Assembly (NCBI RefSeq): GCF_024305245.1 | Contig: NZ_JAMWYX010000004.1 | Span: forward strand, 62,001-126,000 | DNA length: 64,000 nt | Reading direction: 5' to 3' | Source of the DNA: Erythrobacter sp. | Lineage (GTDB): Bacteria; Pseudomonadota; Alphaproteobacteria; Sphingomonadales; Sphingomonadaceae | Shown: in pieces, positions 52,052-60,958 of the stretch | How the letters are laid out: each line of letters starts with the position of its first letter | Position numbering within the stretch: the first letter of the stretch is position 1 | Position numbers and translations under genes: made by a program | The notes under the pieces: generated by a model | Told to the model about the DNA's origin: nothing | The model's input: only the letters and a program-made list of their open reading frames with translations | The model's database searches: none

Positions 52052-52077
52052 GAATCGGACAATTTCGCAGGGACTTA
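52052..52077 (-). promoter_or_regulatory. Possible sigma-28 promoter for the GGDEF gene
   Basis: On the minus strand it reads TAAG, 14 bases, TCCGATTC. It keeps the spacing of the fliC and flgM promoters and the CCGAT core, but has two changes at the ends and would leave only about 20 bases to the ATG. Confidence 0.38.
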
Positions 52078-52146
52078 CCCCGATCATGCTTAAGCCGTGA
52101 CCAGCCCCGCCTCCGGTAAGACCCGTAGGCCGGTTCCGGTCGCACT

Positions 52147-52162
52147 TGGCACGACCTTTGCT
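52147..52162 (+). promoter_or_regulatory. Sigma-54 promoter for flgA-flgM-flgN
   Basis: TGGCACGACCTTTGCT: -24 TGGCACG, four bases, -12 TTGCT; perfect consensus spacing. It lies 43 bases before the flgA ATG, in the 173-base spacer divergent from the GGDEF gene. Confidence 0.87.
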
Positions 52163-52205
52163 GAACCTCGGGCGGATATTCCGTCCGCATGACAGGAGCA
52201 CACGC

Positions 52206-52745
52206 ATGGAAATCACCAATCCCTGGCCCGATGGCTGGCGGCTCGCCCCGCTGGCGGCAGCGATGCTGCTGCCGCTGTGCGATCCCCCGGCCGAAGCGCA
52301 GACGCGCACGCAGCCGGCATCGATCGACCGCGCGGTGGCAGAATTCACCGGCGCGGCACCCGGCACCCCCGGCGGCGCGCGCGCACCGGCCGACCCGCGC
52401 TTGCAACTCGCCGCCTGTGCCGGGCCGTTGGCGGTCTCGTGGCATGGCAATGCGCGCAATTCGGTGCGGGTCGAATGCCCCGGTCCGGACGTCTGGCGCG
52501 TGTTCGTCGCGGTCGACGGCGCGGACGGCAGTGCCGCTTCGAACCGCCCTGCCCCGCCAGCGATCAAGCGCGGCGATGCGCTGACGATACAGGTGCGCGG
52601 GCGCGGCTTTTCCGTGCAGCAGCAGGGCGAGGCGATGGAAAGCGGCGCGGTGGGCGAATGGATCTTCGTGCGCACCGCACGCAAGGCCGAAGCCCTGCGT
52701 GCCCGGATCGAGCGCCCCGGCTTGGCGGTCATCCCGGCAAGCTGA
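52206..52745 (+). CDS. flgA: Flagellar P-ring assembly chaperone FlgA
   Basis: A 179-aa periplasmic chaperone for FlgI. A short signal-like N-terminus (LAPLAAAMLLPLCDPPAEAQ) is followed by the SAF-type domain with IKRGDALTIQVRGRGFSVQQQGEAMESGAVGEWIFVRTARKAEALRARIERPGLAVI. GACAGGAG lies shortly before the ATG at 52206. Upstream in-frame start codons at 52146 lie over the promoter and are not used. It is followed by flgM and flgN, the flgAMN order of enterics. Confidence 0.85.
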   Translation: MEITNPWPDGWRLAPLAAAMLLPLCDPPAEAQTRTQPASIDRAVAEFTGAAPGTPGGARAPADPRLQLAACAGPLAVSWHGNARNSVRVECPGPDVWRVFVAVDGADGSAASNRPAPPAIKRGDALTIQVRGRGFSVQQQGEAMESGAVGEWIFVRTARKAEALRARIERPGLAVIPAS

Positions 52746-52765
52746 AGAAATCTTTAAACCTCCCT

Positions 52766-52791
52766 TAAAGCAGGCCCCGCACAGCCGTTCT
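52766..52791 (+). promoter_or_regulatory. Sigma-28 (FliA) promoter for flgM
   Basis: TAAA (52766-52769), 14 bases, GCCGTTCT from 52784. Spacing is identical to the fliC promoter. flgM ATG follows at 52824. The location allows flgM to be made both from the sigma-54 flgA promoter and from sigma-28. Confidence 0.62.
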
Positions 52792-52823
52792 CCGGTTCAG
52801 CAGCCCTACCAAGGATTATCGCC

Positions 52824-53123
52824 ATGCCTTCTGTCGAACTGAGCAAATTGCAAGGGATCGCCGCAACGCGCGCGCTGTCGACCAGCGACCGCGCGCAGAT
52901 CGAGACCCGTACCGGCGCACCCCGCCCCGCCAACGCCCCGGCGAGCGGCGTCAGCGTCGAAATCGGTGGCACGGTGGATGCCGCCAGCCCGCCCGTCGAT
53001 GCCGAGCGCGTGCAGCAGATCCGCGCTGCGTTGAAGGATGGCTCCTACCCGCTGGTGCCGGCGCAGATTGTCGATGCGATGATCGCCGCGCAGGTCAGCT
53101 TCGCACTGCCGGTGAAAGCGTGA
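52824..53123 (+). CDS. flgM: Anti-sigma-28 factor FlgM
   Basis: A 99-aa small protein that binds and holds FliA until exported through the hook-basal body. An Ala/Pro-rich unfolded N-terminus precedes the FliA-binding helices (DAERVQQIRAALKDGSYPLVPAQIVDAMIAAQ), matching the FlgM signature RV..I..A...G.Y. The last base of its frame overlaps flgN (ATGA). A separate sigma-28 promoter precedes it. Confidence 0.85.
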   Translation: MPSVELSKLQGIAATRALSTSDRAQIETRTGAPRPANAPASGVSVEIGGTVDAASPPVDAERVQQIRAALKDGSYPLVPAQIVDAMIAAQVSFALPVKA

Positions 53124-53482
53124 TCCCGATGGCCGAAGCGCTTGAACAGCCCCAGCCCGAGCCCAACCCCCCAACACTGGCCGGCAACTTGCGGCAAATG
53201 ATTGCCGTGCTCGAGGCAGAGCGGCAGGCGCTTGCCGCACTCGATGCCGATGGACTGATCGGATCGACCCGCGAGAAGGAGACGCTGTGCGACGCGCTGG
53301 CCGCCATCGGTCCGGGCGCGCTCGACGACGAGTCCCGCGCCCTTGCAGAGACTGCCCGCCATCTGAACGACGTCAACCGCCGGGTGCGCAACCTCCTGGC
53401 CGCCAATGTCGCTGCCCGGATCGAGGCGATGGGCGGGCCGCGCCGCATGCCGCGCCCGGCCTATGCATCGCTGCGGGGTTAG
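53120..53482 (+). CDS. flgN: FlgN-like export chaperone
   Basis: A 120-aa helical protein (LAGNLRQMIAVLEAERQALAALDADGLIGSTREKETLCDALAAIG; LNDVNRRVRNLLAANVAARIEAMGG) with the FlgN plan, chaperoning FlgK and FlgL. FlgN is weakly conserved; the name also relies on its overlap with flgM. A second ATG (MAEAL) lies three codons in. Confidence 0.8.
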   Translation: MIPMAEALEQPQPEPNPPTLAGNLRQMIAVLEAERQALAALDADGLIGSTREKETLCDALAAIGPGALDDESRALAETARHLNDVNRRVRNLLAANVAARIEAMGGPRRMPRPAYASLRG

Positions 53483-53528
53483 ACGTTCCCGTTTTCCGTT
53501 CGTGCCGGATGCGCGCCGAAACCCAGTT

Positions 53529-53544
53529 TGGCACACCTTTTGCT
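53529..53544 (+). promoter_or_regulatory. Sigma-54 promoter for slt-flhA-fliA
   Basis: TGGCACACCTTTTGCT: -24 TGGCACA, four bases, -12 TTGCT, correct GG-N10-GC spacing. The slt GTG follows 55 bases downstream. It places the fliA gene under sigma-54 control. Confidence 0.85.
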
Positions 53545-53599
53545 GAAACCCGTCTGAAAACGCCGCCCCTTGCGGCGTTCCCGATCCGGCGGAGTTTGC

Positions 53600-54586
53600 G
53601 TGTCCACGTCTTCCCCTGCTTACATGCCTACCGGGCCGATCCGGGCCGGGTTCGAGGCTGCGGCCCGCACCCATGAGGCGGCCCGCCGCAGCGGCCCCGC
53701 GCAGCCGGTTGCCGCGCCGCGAACGGGCGCCCCGGTCGAAGCCGCGATTGCCCGCGCTGCGGAGCAGACCAGCGTCGATTTCGGCTACCTGCTGGCCCAG
53801 GCCGAGGTTGAATCCGCGCTCGACCCAAATGCCCGCGCCCGCTCATCGAGCGCGACGGGGCTTTACCAGTTCATCGACAGCACCTGGCTTGGCACCGTGA
53901 AAAAGCACGGCAGCCGGTTCGGCCTCGGCGATGTGGCCGATAGTATCGGCGTCACCGCCTCGGGCAGTGCCTTTGTCGCCGATCCGGCGCAGCGCGATGC
54001 GATTCTCGGCTTGCGCAAGGATCCGCAAGTCGCCGCGCTGATGGCAGCCGGGCTGGCGGAGGATAACCGCGCGCACCTCACACCGATTCTCGGCCGCGAA
54101 CCCGATCATGCCGAATTGTACCTCGCGCATTTCCTCGGCGCAGGCGGAGCGGGGCGGTTCCTGTCGGAGATGCGGGCCGATCCGGGCCAGAGCGCGCCCG
54201 CGCTGTTCGCCAAACCTGCCGCCGCCAATCGCGCGATTTTCTACAGCCCCGATGGCAGCCCCCGCAGCCTGGCCGGGGTGATGGACGTGCTGGGGAGCAA
54301 GCTCGAACGTGCGCTCGACCGGGCGGGCAGCGCACCGGGCGTGCGCATTGCCCGCGCAGATCGTGCGCCTGCCGCACCGTTTGCAGCCACGCCTTTTCCG
54401 GTGACGGGCAGCGCGATGTCCGGCTTCGGCGCTCCGCCGCGTATCGCCGCCGCGCCGCAACTGGCCGCGTTGCCGCCGCGCATGGCAATGTCGCAGGTGC
54501 TGGGCGCGGCCTTCGGCAATGATGCCAGCGCCGCGCCTGTTCAGGTGCGCCGCGCCTATGACCAGCTGAAGGCGTTCGGGCTGTGA
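53600..54586 (+). CDS. Flagellar SLT-type lytic transglycosylase without signal peptide
   Basis: A 328-aa enzyme that would open the cell wall for the rod. The SLT domain has catalytic Glu71-Ser (AQAEVESALDPNARA), SSSATGLYQFIDSTWLGTVKKHG and a C-terminal GREPDHAELYLAHFLGAGGAGRFL. I chose the GTG at 53600 because GGAG lies five bases upstream. No signal peptide is present at this start or the longer one, so export through the flagellar type III gate, as for FlgJ, is likely. It complements the FlgJ rod-binding half encoded elsewhere. The stop overlaps flhA's start (GTGA). Confidence 0.85.
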   Translation: MSTSSPAYMPTGPIRAGFEAAARTHEAARRSGPAQPVAAPRTGAPVEAAIARAAEQTSVDFGYLLAQAEVESALDPNARARSSSATGLYQFIDSTWLGTVKKHGSRFGLGDVADSIGVTASGSAFVADPAQRDAILGLRKDPQVAALMAAGLAEDNRAHLTPILGREPDHAELYLAHFLGAGGAGRFLSEMRADPGQSAPALFAKPAAANRAIFYSPDGSPRSLAGVMDVLGSKLERALDRAGSAPGVRIARADRAPAAPFAATPFPVTGSAMSGFGAPPRIAAAPQLAALPPRMAMSQVLGAAFGNDASAAPVQVRRAYDQLKAFGL

Positions 54587-56718
54587 GCGGGCCTGCCATG
54601 ATTGCCACCCCGCTTCAGCGCGTGCTGGCCATGCCCGCGGCTATGGTGTTGCCGGCTGGCATCTTCGCGCTGCTGGCGCTGATGGTGCTGCCGATCCCGG
54701 CGCTGCTGCTGGATATCTTCTTCGTCCTCAATATCGCCATTTCGATTGCGGTGCTGATGGTGGCGCTGAACGCCCGCAAACCGCTCGATTTCTCCAGCTT
54801 CCCCAGCGTGCTGTTGTTCGCGACCCTGCTGCGGCTGGCCTTGAACGTAGCCTCGACCCGGATCGTGTTGATGAGCGGGCACGAAGGCGGCGCGGCGGCG
54901 GGCGAGGTAATCGAAAGCTTCGGCGCGTTTCTGGTCGGCGGCAATTTCGCGGTCGGGCTGTTCGTGTTCGCAATCCTGATGATCATCAACATGATCGTCA
55001 TCACCAAGGGTGCGGGCCGGGTGTCGGAAGTGTCCGCGCGGTTCGTGCTCGATGCGCTGCCGGGCAAGCAGATGGCGATCGACGCCGACATCGCCGCCGG
55101 GCTCGTCACCGCCGACGAGGCGCGCGAGCGTCGCCGCGAAGTGACGGTTGAAGCCGATTTCTACGGGTCGATGGATGGCGCCTCCAAATTCGTGAAGGGC
55201 GACGCGATTGCCGCGCTGCTGATCCTTGGGGTGAATATCTTCGCCGGGTTCGCGCTCGGCATGATCAGCCACGGTCTTTCGGCGAGCGAGGCGGGCGAGG
55301 TCTATGTCACGCTGGCAGTGGGCGATGCGCTGGTCGCGCAGGTGCCATCGCTGCTGCTGTCGATTGCGGCAGCCGCGATTGTCACCCGCGTTTCCGACAC
55401 CCGCGACCTTGCCGGGCAGATCGGCGGCCAGTTCGCCGATCCGCGCGGCTGGTTGCCTGTGGCGCTGATCCTCGGCGCGATCGGGCTGGTACCAGACATG
55501 CCGCAGATGATTTTCTTCCCCGGTGCGGCCATAGCGACGGCAATCTGGTGGCAGCTGAAACGCCGCGCCGCCGCACCGCCGCCGCCGCCCGCACCCGCTG
55601 CCGAGCCTGCCGCAGATCATATCGCGTTGGCCGACGTGTCGGATCAGACGCTGGTGACGGTGGAGCTGGGATACGGCCTGGTCGGGCTGGTCGATGAGGC
55701 ACAGGGCGCGCCCCTGATCACCCGCATTACCGGCATCCGCAAGCAATTGTCGCGCGATCTGGGCTTCGTATTGCCGCAGTTCCGGATTCGCGATTCGCTC
55801 GATCTGGCGGCGCAGGATTATACCGTGCTGCTGGGCGGGGTGAGCATCGCGCGCGGCAATGTCAGGCCGGGCAAACTGCTCGCCATCGACGCGGGCGAGG
55901 TCCGTCCCGGCCCCTATGCGGAACTCGGGCTGACCGGCGAGGCGACCCGCGATCCCAGCTTCGATTGCCCGGCGCTGTGGATTGCCCCCTCCGCGCGCGA
56001 TCATGCCGTGGCCGAGGGGTTCCTGGTGGTCGATCCCGCCACTGTCATCGCCACCCACGCCAATCAGGCGCTGCTGACCGAAGCGCACCAGCTGCTCGGC
56101 CCGGACGAGGTGCGCGAATGGGTCGATGGCCTCAAGGCCCGCGCGCCCGCGCTGGTCGAGGCTGTCACACCCGATCCACTGACCCTGCCCGCGCTAACCC
56201 GCATCCTGCGCGTGCTGGTAGCCGACGGGATCGCCCTTGCGCACCCGCAGCCGCTGTTCACGTCGCTGGCGCTCGCCTTGCAGAAGACCACCGATTTCGA
56301 TGCGGTGGTGGATATCGTCCGCGCCGATCTGGGCGCGCGGCTGATCGCCCGAATCGCCGCGCCGGGCGAGCCGTTGAAGGTGGCGACGCTGGATGCCGGG
56401 CTGGAGAGCGCGATCCTGGGCGGGATGGTGGATCCTGCCACCGGCCAGCCGCTGATCGAGCCGGAATGCGGCGGCATGATCGTGCGCGAGGTGAACCGCC
56501 TTGCCGATGCCGAGAAGGCGGCGATTGCGCTGATCGTCCAGCCGCCGGCCCGCCGCGCACTGGCCGCATTGCTGAAGCAGCGCAGCCCGCGCTGCCTTGT
56601 CCTGTCGATTGCCGAACTGCCCCCGACCCAGCCAATCGCGGTGATCGGCGTGATCGGCGAGCCGAACCCGCCCGAAACGCCCGCGCTTGCTGCGCCTGAT
56701 GCGACGGAGCCTGCCTGA
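54583..56718 (+). CDS. flhA: Flagellar export-gate protein FlhA
   Basis: A 711-aa inner-membrane export-gate component. Eight hydrophobic segments at the N-terminus (LAMPAAMVLPAGIFALLALMVLPIPALLLDIFFVLNIAISIAVLMVAL) are followed by the FHIPEP-family loop (GRVSEVSARFVLDALPGKQMAIDADIAAGLV...GSMDGASKFVKGDAIAALLI) and a large cytoplasmic domain. GTG 54583 overlaps the slt stop; ATG 54598 is an alternative. The stop overlaps fliA (TGATG). Confidence 0.97.
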   Translation: MSGPAMIATPLQRVLAMPAAMVLPAGIFALLALMVLPIPALLLDIFFVLNIAISIAVLMVALNARKPLDFSSFPSVLLFATLLRLALNVASTRIVLMSGHEGGAAAGEVIESFGAFLVGGNFAVGLFVFAILMIINMIVITKGAGRVSEVSARFVLDALPGKQMAIDADIAAGLVTADEARERRREVTVEADFYGSMDGASKFVKGDAIAALLILGVNIFAGFALGMISHGLSASEAGEVYVTLAVGDALVAQVPSLLLSIAAAAIVTRVSDTRDLAGQIGGQFADPRGWLPVALILGAIGLVPDMPQMIFFPGAAIATAIWWQLKRRAAAPPPPPAPAAEPAADHIALADVSDQTLVTVELGYGLVGLVDEAQGAPLITRITGIRKQLSRDLGFVLPQFRIRDSLDLAAQDYTVLLGGVSIARGNVRPGKLLAIDAGEVRPGPYAELGLTGEATRDPSFDCPALWIAPSARDHAVAEGFLVVDPATVIATHANQALLTEAHQLLGPDEVREWVDGLKARAPALVEAVTPDPLTLPALTRILRVLVADGIALAHPQPLFTSLALALQKTTDFDAVVDIVRADLGARLIARIAAPGEPLKVATLDAGLESAILGGMVDPATGQPLIEPECGGMIVREVNRLADAEKAAIALIVQPPARRALAALLKQRSPRCLVLSIAELPPTQPIAVIGVIGEPNPPETPALAAPDATEPA

Positions 56719-57446
56719 TGAAACATGACCATACCGGCTTTGCCGCCGCCACCTCCTATGCGCCGTCCCGCGCCGAGGTCGAAGACCGCGTCCGCCGTTT
56801 CCTGCCGCTGGTGCGCCGCGCGGCGTGGCACATCAACGGCAACGGACGCAGCGGGCTGGAGATCGAGGATCTGGTGCAGGCCGGGATGGTGGCGCTGACC
56901 GAATGCGCCCAGCGCCACGCCGGGCCGACCGAGGACGGGTTTGCCGCCTATGCCAAGATCCGGGTGCGCGGGGCAATGCTGGACGAGGTGCGCCGCGCCG
57001 CCCATGATACCCGCACCGCCCGCCGCAAACGCGCCGCGTTCGAACGCGCGCTCTCCAGCCTGCGCGGCACGCTGGGGCGGGAGCCGAGCCGGGCCGAACT
57101 GGCACGAATGCTGGACGTGGACGATGCCGAACTGCTCTCGCTGGAAAGCGCAGGCGTGACGCTGACCTCGATTGCCGAGGAATATGACGAGACCAGCACC
57201 GCCTTTGCCAGCGACGATCCCGACCCGTTCGAGGCGCTGTGCGCGGCGGAGGACCGCGAACGGCTGCTGCGCGCGATGATCGCGCTGCCTGACCGGCTGA
57301 AGCTGGTGCTTCAGCTGTTCTTCGTCGAGGAGATGAACCTCACCGAAATCGCCGCCGTGCTCGATGTCAGCGTGCCGCGCGTCCACCAGTTGCGCGCCAA
57401 GGCATTGAAAGACCTGAAGGCGCTGATGGAGGAGGGGGCGGGTTAA
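56718..57446 (+). CDS. fliA: Flagellar sigma-28 factor FliA
   Basis: A 242-aa sigma factor for late flagellar genes. Region 2 (RFLPLVRRAAWHINGNGRSGLEIEDLVQAGMVALTE, YAKIRVRGAMLDEVRRA), region 3 and region 4 (LPDRLKLVLQLFFVEEMNLTEIAAVLDVSVPRVHQLRAKALKDLK) are clear. It is coupled to flhA and probably expressed from the sigma-54 promoter before slt. Its activity would be held by FlgM until hook completion. flhF and flhG, often between flhA and fliA, are not here. Confidence 0.96.
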   Translation: MKHDHTGFAAATSYAPSRAEVEDRVRRFLPLVRRAAWHINGNGRSGLEIEDLVQAGMVALTECAQRHAGPTEDGFAAYAKIRVRGAMLDEVRRAAHDTRTARRKRAAFERALSSLRGTLGREPSRAELARMLDVDDAELLSLESAGVTLTSIAEEYDETSTAFASDDPDPFEALCAAEDRERLLRAMIALPDRLKLVLQLFFVEEMNLTEIAAVLDVSVPRVHQLRAKALKDLKALMEEGAG

Positions 57447-57467
57447 GCCGCCCCCTCCCAGACCGAA

Positions 57468-60400
57468 CTAGCCCGCATCGCCATCGGCGTGACCTTGGCC
57501 TGCGTGGGTCGCAGCTTCGGATCCGCCCGCACCCTTGCCGCCATTGGCGTTCCACCAATAGGGCTGGCGGGTCGCGGTGCCGGTGCCGACTTCGTTGAGC
57601 GTTGCCGCATCGTACAACCGCCCGCCGAGCATCACCTGTTCGATATTGTCCGAATTGGCGATATCGACGCTGGGATCGTCGGACAGGATCACGAGGTCGG
57701 CCAGCTTGCCGACTTCGAGGCTGCCGATATCCTTCGCCATGCCCAGCGATTGTGCCGCAGCGATGGTGCCCGTCTTCAGCGCCTCGACCGGGCTCATCCC
57801 GCCGCGCGCGAAGCTCCACAATTCCCAATGCGCGCCGATCCCGGATTGCTGGCCGTGCGCACCGATGCTGACCTTCACGCCGCGCTCGCTCAGCTTCTTC
57901 GCCTCGCGTGCGGAATTGTCATCGACGAAGGCCCACTCCGGCGCTTTCACCCGCCGGGCATTGGCGGCCAGCAGCGCGCGGGGCGGGGTGTGGATCATCA
58001 GCGGGTGATCGAACACGTCCATTGCCTGCCGCCAGTAAGGATCGCCCGCCAGCCCGCCATAGGTCACCACCAGCGTGGGGGTGTAATTGCTGTTCGACTG
58101 ACCGAAGAATTGCAGCACGTCTTCGTAAAACACATCGATCGGGACATTGTGTTCGATTGTGGAATTGCCATCGGCGACAAGGTTCATGTCCATCCCGAAC
58201 AGCGATCCGCCCTCGGCCACCACCAGCATGTTTTCGGCTGCGGCCGCGCGCGCAACCATCTGCCGCTGTTCGCGGCGGGGCTGGTTGTAGTTCTTCACCG
58301 AGACACCGCCCTGCGCCTTGATCCGGCGCACATGCGCCAGCGCATCGTCATAGGTATCGATCCGCGCATACACGCCGGGCGCCTTGGCCCCGTAGATGAT
58401 CTCTCCGGTCGAGAAGATGCGCGGGGCCAGCGTCAGCCCTGCGCGCTGGCGTTCGGCGGCGGCGAACACCGTGCTGGCCTGGCTCGACGGATTGTGAACC
58501 GTGGTCACGCCCAGCGCCAGATCCTGCAGCAACGTCCAGTTCTGCTGCGGAATCAGATCGCCGACCCCGTAAGGCCCATGCGCGTGCGCATCGACGAGGC
58601 CGGGCATGATGGTCTTGCCGCTGGCGTCGATGAAGCGCGTGCCTTCGGGGAAGGCCATCTTCACGGTCGTGGCATCGTGGACGCCGGTGATGCGGTCACC
58701 TTCGATCACGATCATGCCGTTTTCGATCACCCCGGCATCATCCGCGGCAAGGCCCGCCGCCATCGTCAGCACTCGCGCCCCGGTGATTACCGTGGTGCCG
58801 CTCGGCGCGGCTTTCTCCACCGTCACGCCCAGCGCAATGCCGCCGGTGGGCGGGGCATAGCCTTTCGCCTTGTCGTCATCGGCCTTGGGTGCAGCAGCAA
58901 AGAAGTCGCTGACCTGTGCGCTTTGCAGGCTCGGCCCGATCGACCAGAACAGGGTTTCGCCCCCGTTCGCCCAGCCGAGGTAATCCGCGCCGCCGCTGCT
59001 GACCTTGGTGACCGGCAGCGCACCGCCCTTTTCGCTGACGTCGACCGGCTTGCCGCCCGGCACCAGCGGCATCGCGAACACTTCGTAATTCTGGCGAAAG
59101 GCGATGGTTCGGCCATCAGGCGCGATGCGGAAATCATTGGCGAGTTCGCCGCGCGCGTGGACGCGGCTGGCTTCGCCGTTGAGGTCGGTGGAGACGAGCG
59201 CCAGCTTGTCACCATCGCCGGTCAGCATGAACAGCCGGTCGCTATCCGCGCCCCATTGCGGGCTGCCGCCGTCACGGCTGACAAGACGCGGCTCGCCGGA
59301 GCCGCTTGTAGGCATCACGTAAACACCGGGGTTTTCCGAATATTCGGGCGCGGTCAGGTATCCGCCTTCGCGCTTTTCGAAGGCGATCATGCTGCCATCT
59401 GGCGAAAAGGCAATGTTGCCGAAATGGCCCGGGCCGGTCAGCACCCGGCGGTTCTGCCCATTGGCATCGGCGAGCACGATCTCGCCCAATGTCTTGTCGT
59501 TCCAGCGCACGTAGGCGAGGCTGCCGCCATCACGGCTGAACGCGGGGAAGGCTTCCACTGCATCTGCCGGATCGCCGGTCAGAGGAGCGGGGGCGTCCTT
59601 GCCCCTGGCCGACTTGGAATGCAGCCGTCCGAGGGTTTCGAACACCACCCGCGAACCATCGGGCGAAAGCGTGGCGAAGCGCGGCATCGAAGTGGCGAAG
59701 CGATCGGGTGACACTTCGATCACCGGATGCGGCGCATCGGCCACGCCCCGGGTGTCGTTGATCGCGAACGGGATCACCGCATGGCCGCTGCCGTCGCGAT
59801 TCACGCGGTTGAGCTTCCCGCCCGCCCAGAACACGATCCCGCTGCTATCGGGCAACCAGTCGATATTGGGATAGACCCCGGTGACCGCCCAGGTTTCCTG
59901 CACATCCAGATCAAGCGCACCGTAGATCATCCGCTCGCGCCCGCTGGAGAGGTCTTTCACCCACAACTGGCTCTGATCCTTGTCGCGCCGGACGAAGGCG
60001 ATCTCGGTGCCGTCGGGCGAGGGTGCCGGGCGAACCGCGCCGCCATAGCCGCCGACTGCGGTGGTGACTTCGCCGGTCGCCAGATCGTGGCGTTCGATCG
60101 CGAAGATGCCCGCGTTGGAATCCTGCGCGTATTCGAAGATGTTTCCGCCCGTGGTGTTGCGGGTGTAGTAGATTGCGCTGCCATCGGGGGCGAACACCGG
60201 CTCGCCCAGTTCCTTCTGCAGCTTCTCGTTGGCGCGCTCGACCACCTGCACCCCGCCGCCGCCGCTGACGTGATACAGCCAGATTTCGCCTGTGCCGAGC
60301 GAACGGCCGGTGGTGAAATGCTTCTTGGCGGCAATGAATCGCCCGTCGGGCGACCAAGTTGGCTGATTGAGCAGGCGGAAATCTTCCTTGGTCACCTGCC

Positions 60401-60791
60401 GCGCGTCACCGCCGTCGATGTTCATAACCCAGATGTTGTCCCCGCCGCCGCGATCGGAAGTGAACGCGATGCGGGTGCCATCGGGCGAGAAACGCGGGTG
60501 CACGTCCCACGCAAGGCCTTCGGTAATGCGCTTGGGCGTGCCGCCGGTAATCGGCATGGTGTAGATATCGCCGAGCAGCGTGAAGGCGAGCGTCTGCCCG
60601 TTTGGCGCGACGTCGACATCCATCCACGTGCCTTCGTCGGTCTTGATCGAAACCTGCGTGATTGTCGCACCCTTGGGCGCTTCGACGCTCCAGCTTGTCT
60701 CGGCTTTGGCGTCTTTGCCCTTCGATTGGGCTGAGATCGGTGCTGCAATGCAGGCGGCCCCGGCGAGCAGGGCGGCGGCGATATGGCGCAT
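57468..60791 (-). CDS. Secreted beta-propeller/amidohydrolase fusion protein
   Basis: A 1107-aa exported protein. After a signal peptide (MRHIAAALLAGAACIAAPISAQ), about 600 residues carry repeated TolB/PD40-type blades (FSPDGTRIAFTSDRGGGDNIWVMN, WSPDGRFIAAKKH, FSPDGSMIAFEKR). An amidohydrolase domain follows with IMPGLVDAHAHGPYG and the later LADLVILSDDPSVDIANSD. The usual second metal-site Asp segment reads VSIGAHGQQSG, as in relatives of this fusion family. Substrate unknown; a peptide or cyclic amide is plausible. Start ATG 60791 gives the signal; a longer frame reaches 60833. It converges with fliA. Confidence 0.85.
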   Translation of the reverse strand: MRHIAAALLAGAACIAAPISAQSKGKDAKAETSWSVEAPKGATITQVSIKTDEGTWMDVDVAPNGQTLAFTLLGDIYTMPITGGTPKRITEGLAWDVHPRFSPDGTRIAFTSDRGGGDNIWVMNIDGGDARQVTKEDFRLLNQPTWSPDGRFIAAKKHFTTGRSLGTGEIWLYHVSGGGGVQVVERANEKLQKELGEPVFAPDGSAIYYTRNTTGGNIFEYAQDSNAGIFAIERHDLATGEVTTAVGGYGGAVRPAPSPDGTEIAFVRRDKDQSQLWVKDLSSGRERMIYGALDLDVQETWAVTGVYPNIDWLPDSSGIVFWAGGKLNRVNRDGSGHAVIPFAINDTRGVADAPHPVIEVSPDRFATSMPRFATLSPDGSRVVFETLGRLHSKSARGKDAPAPLTGDPADAVEAFPAFSRDGGSLAYVRWNDKTLGEIVLADANGQNRRVLTGPGHFGNIAFSPDGSMIAFEKREGGYLTAPEYSENPGVYVMPTSGSGEPRLVSRDGGSPQWGADSDRLFMLTGDGDKLALVSTDLNGEASRVHARGELANDFRIAPDGRTIAFRQNYEVFAMPLVPGGKPVDVSEKGGALPVTKVSSGGADYLGWANGGETLFWSIGPSLQSAQVSDFFAAAPKADDDKAKGYAPPTGGIALGVTVEKAAPSGTTVITGARVLTMAAGLAADDAGVIENGMIVIEGDRITGVHDATTVKMAFPEGTRFIDASGKTIMPGLVDAHAHGPYGVGDLIPQQNWTLLQDLALGVTTVHNPSSQASTVFAAAERQRAGLTLAPRIFSTGEIIYGAKAPGVYARIDTYDDALAHVRRIKAQGGVSVKNYNQPRREQRQMVARAAAAENMLVVAEGGSLFGMDMNLVADGNSTIEHNVPIDVFYEDVLQFFGQSNSNYTPTLVVTYGGLAGDPYWRQAMDVFDHPLMIHTPPRALLAANARRVKAPEWAFVDDNSAREAKKLSERGVKVSIGAHGQQSGIGAHWELWSFARGGMSPVEALKTGTIAAAQSLGMAKDIGSLEVGKLADLVILSDDPSVDIANSDNIEQVMLGGRLYDAATLNEVGTGTATRQPYWWNANGGKGAGGSEAATHAGQGHADGDAG

Positions 60792-60958
60792 GAAAATGTC
60801 TCCTCTGTTGAGGGGGAGACTAGCGGCGCGCAAGGATATTGCCAGCGGTCACATATGTCATTTGTCGATTAGGCCCCATTGCTGGTCCATGCTAACCCCC
60901 TCGCAGGCTATTGCCGAAATTCGGTGCGGTGCACCGTCGCGACAAGGGGGGATCGCGT

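Noticed and set aside
57489-59711. 740-codon open frame on the plus strand
   Set aside because: Antisense to the beta-propeller/amidohydrolase gene, which has clear motifs; the reverse frame has none.
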